In this document: positions 5,859-8,525 of the stretch, in pieces
Position numbering within the stretch: the first letter of the stretch is position 1
Layout of the letters: the number at the start of each line of letters is the position of its first letter
Source of the DNA: Flavobacteriaceae bacterium
GTDB lineage: Bacteria; Bacteroidota; Bacteroidia; Flavobacteriales; Flavobacteriaceae
Direction of reading: 5' to 3'
DNA: 8,525 bases
Assembly (NCBI GenBank): GCA_013214425.1
Contig: JABSPN010000116.1
Span: 1 to 8,525, forward strand
Translations under genes and position numbers: made by a program
The notes under the pieces: model-generated
Database searches by the model: none
Told to the model about the DNA's origin: nothing
Seen by the model: only the letters and a program-made list of their open reading frames with translations

Positions 5859-5956
5859 TTGATGTGTTAGATTGTGTCAGAAAAAAGGTGTTAATAAAAA
5901 AATGACATCTTGACACATCAATTATTTTGGCACTTCTTTTGTCAATGGTTAACACA
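5859..5956. promoter_or_regulatory. htpG upstream control region with TGTGTYA boxes and a sigma-54-like element
   Basis: In the 327-base region between the divergent KAS III and htpG genes, the heptamer TGTGTYA occurs four times: TGTGTTA at 5863-5869 and TGTGTCA at 5873-5879 on +, TGTGTCA at 5911-5917 and TGTGTTA at 5950-5956 on -. The first two are exactly 10 bases (one helical turn) apart. TTGATGTGT (5859-5867) and ACACATCAA (5913-5921) are perfect inverted arms. Between the last two boxes, TTGGCAC (5927-5933) and TTGT (5939-5942) resemble a sigma-54 -24/-12 element (GG, 10 bases, GT in place of GC), 60 bases before the ATG. No CIRCE-type repeat and no perfect TAnnTTTG are present. Confidence 0.4.
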
Positions 5957-6000
5957 GAAAATTACATCTAAAACTTACATTTAACAAAAATTTATAAAAA

Positions 6001-7884
6001 ATGGCAACTGGAAATATCAATGTATCTGTAGAAAATATCTTCCCGCTAATTAAGAAGTTTTTATACTCTGATCATGAAATCTTCTTAAGAGAATTAATTT
6101 CAAACGCAACCGACGCTACTTTAAAACTAAAACACTTAACGCAAATTGGTGAATCAAAATCTGAATATGGCACACCAATGATTGAGGTTAAAATTGACAA
6201 AGACAACAAACAATTACATATCATAGACCAAGGTTTGGGTATGACTTCAGAAGAAGTTGAAAAGTACATAAACCAGGTGGCTTTTTCAGGAGCAAATGAA
6301 TTCTTAGAACAATACAAAGACAAAGTTGAAGATGCTGGTATTATTGGTCACTTCGGATTAGGATTCTATTCTGCCTTTATGGTAGCCGATAAAGTAGAAA
6401 TCATCACCAAGTCTCATAATGATGAACCTGCTGCTCACTGGACTTGTGATGGTTCTCCGCAGTTTACTCTTGATGCTCATGACAAAGCTGATAGAGGTAC
6501 TGAAATCATTTTACATATTGCTGAAGATTCTACGGAATTCTTAGAGGATGGTAGAATTGGAGAATTGTTAACGAAGTACAATAAATTCATGCCAATTCCG
6601 ATCAAATTCGGAACGAAGGAAGAAACACTTCCACTAGCTGAAGATGCTGAGGAAGGTGCTACTCCTGAAAAGATTACGGTTGATAACATCATTAACAATC
6701 CAGAACCAGCCTGGACCAAACAACCTTCTGATTTAGAAGAAGAAGATTATAAAGGATTCTATAGAGAATTGTATCCAATGCAATTTGAAGAGCCTTTATT
6801 TAATATTCACCTCAACGTTGACTATCCATTTAATCTTACTGGAATTTTATACTTCCCGAAGATGACCAACGATATGAGTATGCAACGTGACAGAATTCAG
6901 TTATACCAAAATCAGGTGTTTGTTACTGATAACGTAGAAGGAATTGTTCCTGAATTCTTAACGATGTTAAGAGGAGTTATCGATTCTCCAGACATTCCAT
7001 TAAATGTTTCACGTAGTTATTTACAAGCCGATGGTAATGTAAAAAAGATCTCTTCGTATATCACCAGAAAAGTGGCCGACAAGTTGAGTTCTTTATTCAA
7101 AAACAACCGTGAGGATTTTGAAAAGAAATGGGATGATATCAAAGTAGTAATCGAATACGGAATGCTTTCCGAAGAAAAATTCTTTGAAAAGGCTGAAAAA
7201 TTTGCCTTATATCCAACTGTTGATGGAAGCTACTTAACCTATGAGGAGTTAGAAAGTAAGATTAAGGAAAATCAGACTGATAAGGATGATAAGATGATTA
7301 TCTTATATGCATCTAACAAAGATGAGCAACACAGTTATATTCAGGCGGCGAAAGACAAAGGGTATGAAGTGCTATTATTAGACTCTCCTATTGTTTCGCA
7401 TTTAATTCAGAAGTTAGAAACAACTAAAGAGAAGATTTCTTTTGCTCGTGTTGATGCCGATCATATTGACAACTTAATCAAGAAAGATGAAGAGCAACTT
7501 TCAAAACTCTCTGATGAAGAAAAAGACAAATTAAAAGGGGATTTAGAAAAAGTGGTTCCTGCTGAAAGGTATACCGTACAATTAGAGGCGATGGATTCTG
7601 ATGCTTCGCCGTTTATGATTACGCAACCTGAGTTCATGAGAAGAATGAAGGAAATGCAGCAAACTGGTGGCGGTATGAATATGTTTGGGAACATGCCTGA
7701 GATGTACAATCTGGTTGTCAACACAAATCATGAATTGGTAACTCAGATATTAAACACCAAAACCGATAAAAAGAAGGAACGTCTAATCAAACAATCTTTA
7801 GATTTAGCCAGACTCTCTCAAGGACTCTTAAAAGGTGAAGAACTCACCAGCTTTATCAAAAGAAGTTATGATATGATTAAATAA
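6001..7884 (+). CDS. htpG: Molecular chaperone HtpG (Hsp90 family)
   Basis: 627 residues, full length for bacterial Hsp90, a cytoplasmic ATP-driven dimeric chaperone that remodels client proteins, often with DnaK. The N-terminal GHKL ATPase domain (about 1-220) shows LRELISNATDA (catalytic Glu31, Mg-binding Asn35), DQGLGM (Asp76, Gly78, Gly80) and the lid with GHFGLGFYSAFMV (116-128). The middle domain carries MQRDRIQLYQNQVFVTD and NVSRSYLQ, with the gamma-phosphate-sensing Arg338. The C-terminal dimerisation domain contains an amphipathic Met-rich helix (MRRMKEMQQ from residue 546). No signal peptide or eukaryotic MEEVD tail is present. The start is fixed by MATGNINVSVENIFPLI, with an A-rich leader and no Shine-Dalgarno sequence. 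It stands alone between its control region and a strong terminator. All key residues are intact. Confidence 0.97.
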   Translation: MATGNINVSVENIFPLIKKFLYSDHEIFLRELISNATDATLKLKHLTQIGESKSEYGTPMIEVKIDKDNKQLHIIDQGLGMTSEEVEKYINQVAFSGANEFLEQYKDKVEDAGIIGHFGLGFYSAFMVADKVEIITKSHNDEPAAHWTCDGSPQFTLDAHDKADRGTEIILHIAEDSTEFLEDGRIGELLTKYNKFMPIPIKFGTKEETLPLAEDAEEGATPEKITVDNIINNPEPAWTKQPSDLEEEDYKGFYRELYPMQFEEPLFNIHLNVDYPFNLTGILYFPKMTNDMSMQRDRIQLYQNQVFVTDNVEGIVPEFLTMLRGVIDSPDIPLNVSRSYLQADGNVKKISSYITRKVADKLSSLFKNNREDFEKKWDDIKVVIEYGMLSEEKFFEKAEKFALYPTVDGSYLTYEELESKIKENQTDKDDKMIILYASNKDEQHSYIQAAKDKGYEVLLLDSPIVSHLIQKLETTKEKISFARVDADHIDNLIKKDEEQLSKLSDEEKDKLKGDLEKVVPAERYTVQLEAMDSDASPFMITQPEFMRRMKEMQQTGGGMNMFGNMPEMYNLVVNTNHELVTQILNTKTDKKKERLIKQSLDLARLSQGLLKGEELTSFIKRSYDMIK

Positions 7885-7905
7885 GCATACGTTATAAATA
7901 AGTTA

Positions 7906-7941
7906 AATAGCCCAATAATTAATTATTGGGCTATTATTTTT
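7906..7941 (+). terminator. htpG terminator, perfect 30-base palindrome
   Basis: Bases 7906-7935 are a perfect palindrome, AATAGCCCAATAATT followed by its exact reverse complement. It gives a hairpin with a GCCC/GGGC clamp, and then ATTTTTAT. It begins 21 bases after the htpG stop. The design matches the terminator at 3652-3681 but the sequence is different. Confidence 0.8.
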
Positions 7942-7965
7942 ATAGGACTTTAAGCTTAGTCAACT

Positions 7966-8525
7966 ATGAATTTTTGGCCACTAACAATACCACTTCTTTT
8001 ATTAATATCATGTAATCAAAAGCCTTCATACACACCTTTAAAAGAACACCCTCAACAATATATTTATGACTTTTTAAAAATTGCTCTCGAAGATCGCAGA
8101 ATGAGTCTCGATGTTGATTTGTCTGAAACACCCCAAGAGAACTTATCTAGAGATATGAATGATGCTCATTATTTGAATCAATTAATCATTGAAAAGAAAC
8201 CTATAAAGAATAAAAAAGAAACTAGAATAGTTGAATCTGATAGTGTGGAAGGAGAGCATGATATATTATCTCTTCTGAAAGAAGTAAAAATTGATTTCAC
8301 AAAGCCTCAAAAATGTCTTACAAAAGATGATGTCGAAGAAATGTTATTTGAAAAAGAGAGACTTGATTTCTTCCAATGGGATAATTCATTTGAAAAATTG
8401 AATATTTCAAAAAATGGCTCTTATAAAATATCACTCCCATTATCGAATAAGGATCGAAGTAAATTTATAATTGCCATCACTTACTTTCATAAGAACAGTT
8501 TTGGAGGGTCTGAAGAAATTCTATT
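7966..8525 (+). CDS. Putative lipoprotein of unknown function, N-terminal part
   Basis: An open frame from ATG 7966 continues to the end of the window (186 complete codons, no stop). It begins MNFWPLTIPLLLLISCNQK: a short hydrophobic signal ending in a lipobox-like LISC, with Cys16 as the likely lipidated residue, so the protein would be attached to the inner or outer membrane. The n-region lacks the usual Lys/Arg, which is slightly odd. The rest is hydrophilic and rich in Lys and Glu, with no transmembrane segment or domain I recognise. The end of the visible part looks beta-rich (YKISLPLS, KFIIAITYFH). The start lies 25-30 bases after the htpG terminator; no good -7 element is seen, so its promoter is unclear. 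Confidence 0.7.
   Translation, partial: MNFWPLTIPLLLLISCNQKPSYTPLKEHPQQYIYDFLKIALEDRRMSLDVDLSETPQENLSRDMNDAHYLNQLIIEKKPIKNKKETRIVESDSVEGEHDILSLLKEVKIDFTKPQKCLTKDDVEEMLFEKERLDFFQWDNSFEKLNISKNGSYKISLPLSNKDRSKFIIAITYFHKNSFGGSEEIL

Noticed and set aside
5674..6000. CIRCE element or classical heat-shock operator before htpG
   Set aside because: The 9-base inverted arms found (5859-5867 and 5913-5921) do not match the CIRCE sequence and are 45 bases apart instead of 9.

Overview
The window looks like a piece of chromosome from a marine-type member of the Flavobacteriaceae (Bacteroidota). The DNA is AT-rich and genes lack Shine-Dalgarno sequences, starting instead behind A-rich leaders. At least one clear Bacteroidota promoter (TTTG, 18-base spacer, TAnnTTTG) is present. 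The proteins (SusC/TonB-like outer-membrane receptor with a carboxypeptidase-regulatory-like domain, OmpA-like small beta-barrel, HtpG, KAS III) have a flavobacterial character. This assignment rests on remembered family features, not on a search.

Layout, left to right: the 3' part of a sodium:solute symporter gene; a small CoA-binding-domain gene convergent with it and overlapping it by 14 bases; a TonB-dependent-receptor-like gene split into an N-terminal part (1087-2121) and a C-terminal part (3361-3621). Between the two parts lies about 1.24 kb of unrelated DNA, which carries the 3' end of an unknown gene, a complete convergent gene for a two-TM membrane protein, and about 350 bases without a convincing gene. 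Then come a small outer-membrane beta-barrel gene with a textbook promoter and bidirectional terminator; on the minus strand a KAS III (fabH-type) gene followed by a small Cys/His-rich gene; a 327-base divergent control region; htpG; and the start of a lipoprotein gene that runs off the window.

Most genes are ordinary housekeeping or envelope genes. The unusual part is that two of them are damaged. The receptor has lost roughly the middle of its barrel to a replacement block. The KAS III gene has an in-frame TAA at codon 249 and, 14 codons later, Gln where the catalytic His of the HQAN motif should be. Either this strain carries real pseudogenes made by rearrangement and local mutation, or the assembly is chimeric or erroneous at these places; the sequence alone does not decide.

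Regulatory features worth a look are a minus-strand terminator-like hairpin in the fabH leader, a nested set of TGTGTYA boxes and a sigma-54-like element in front of htpG, two perfect 30-base palindromic terminators, and a period-7 repeat at the 3' end of fabH. I found no CRISPR array, tRNA, rRNA, recognisable transposase or defence system, and no convincing new multi-gene system.
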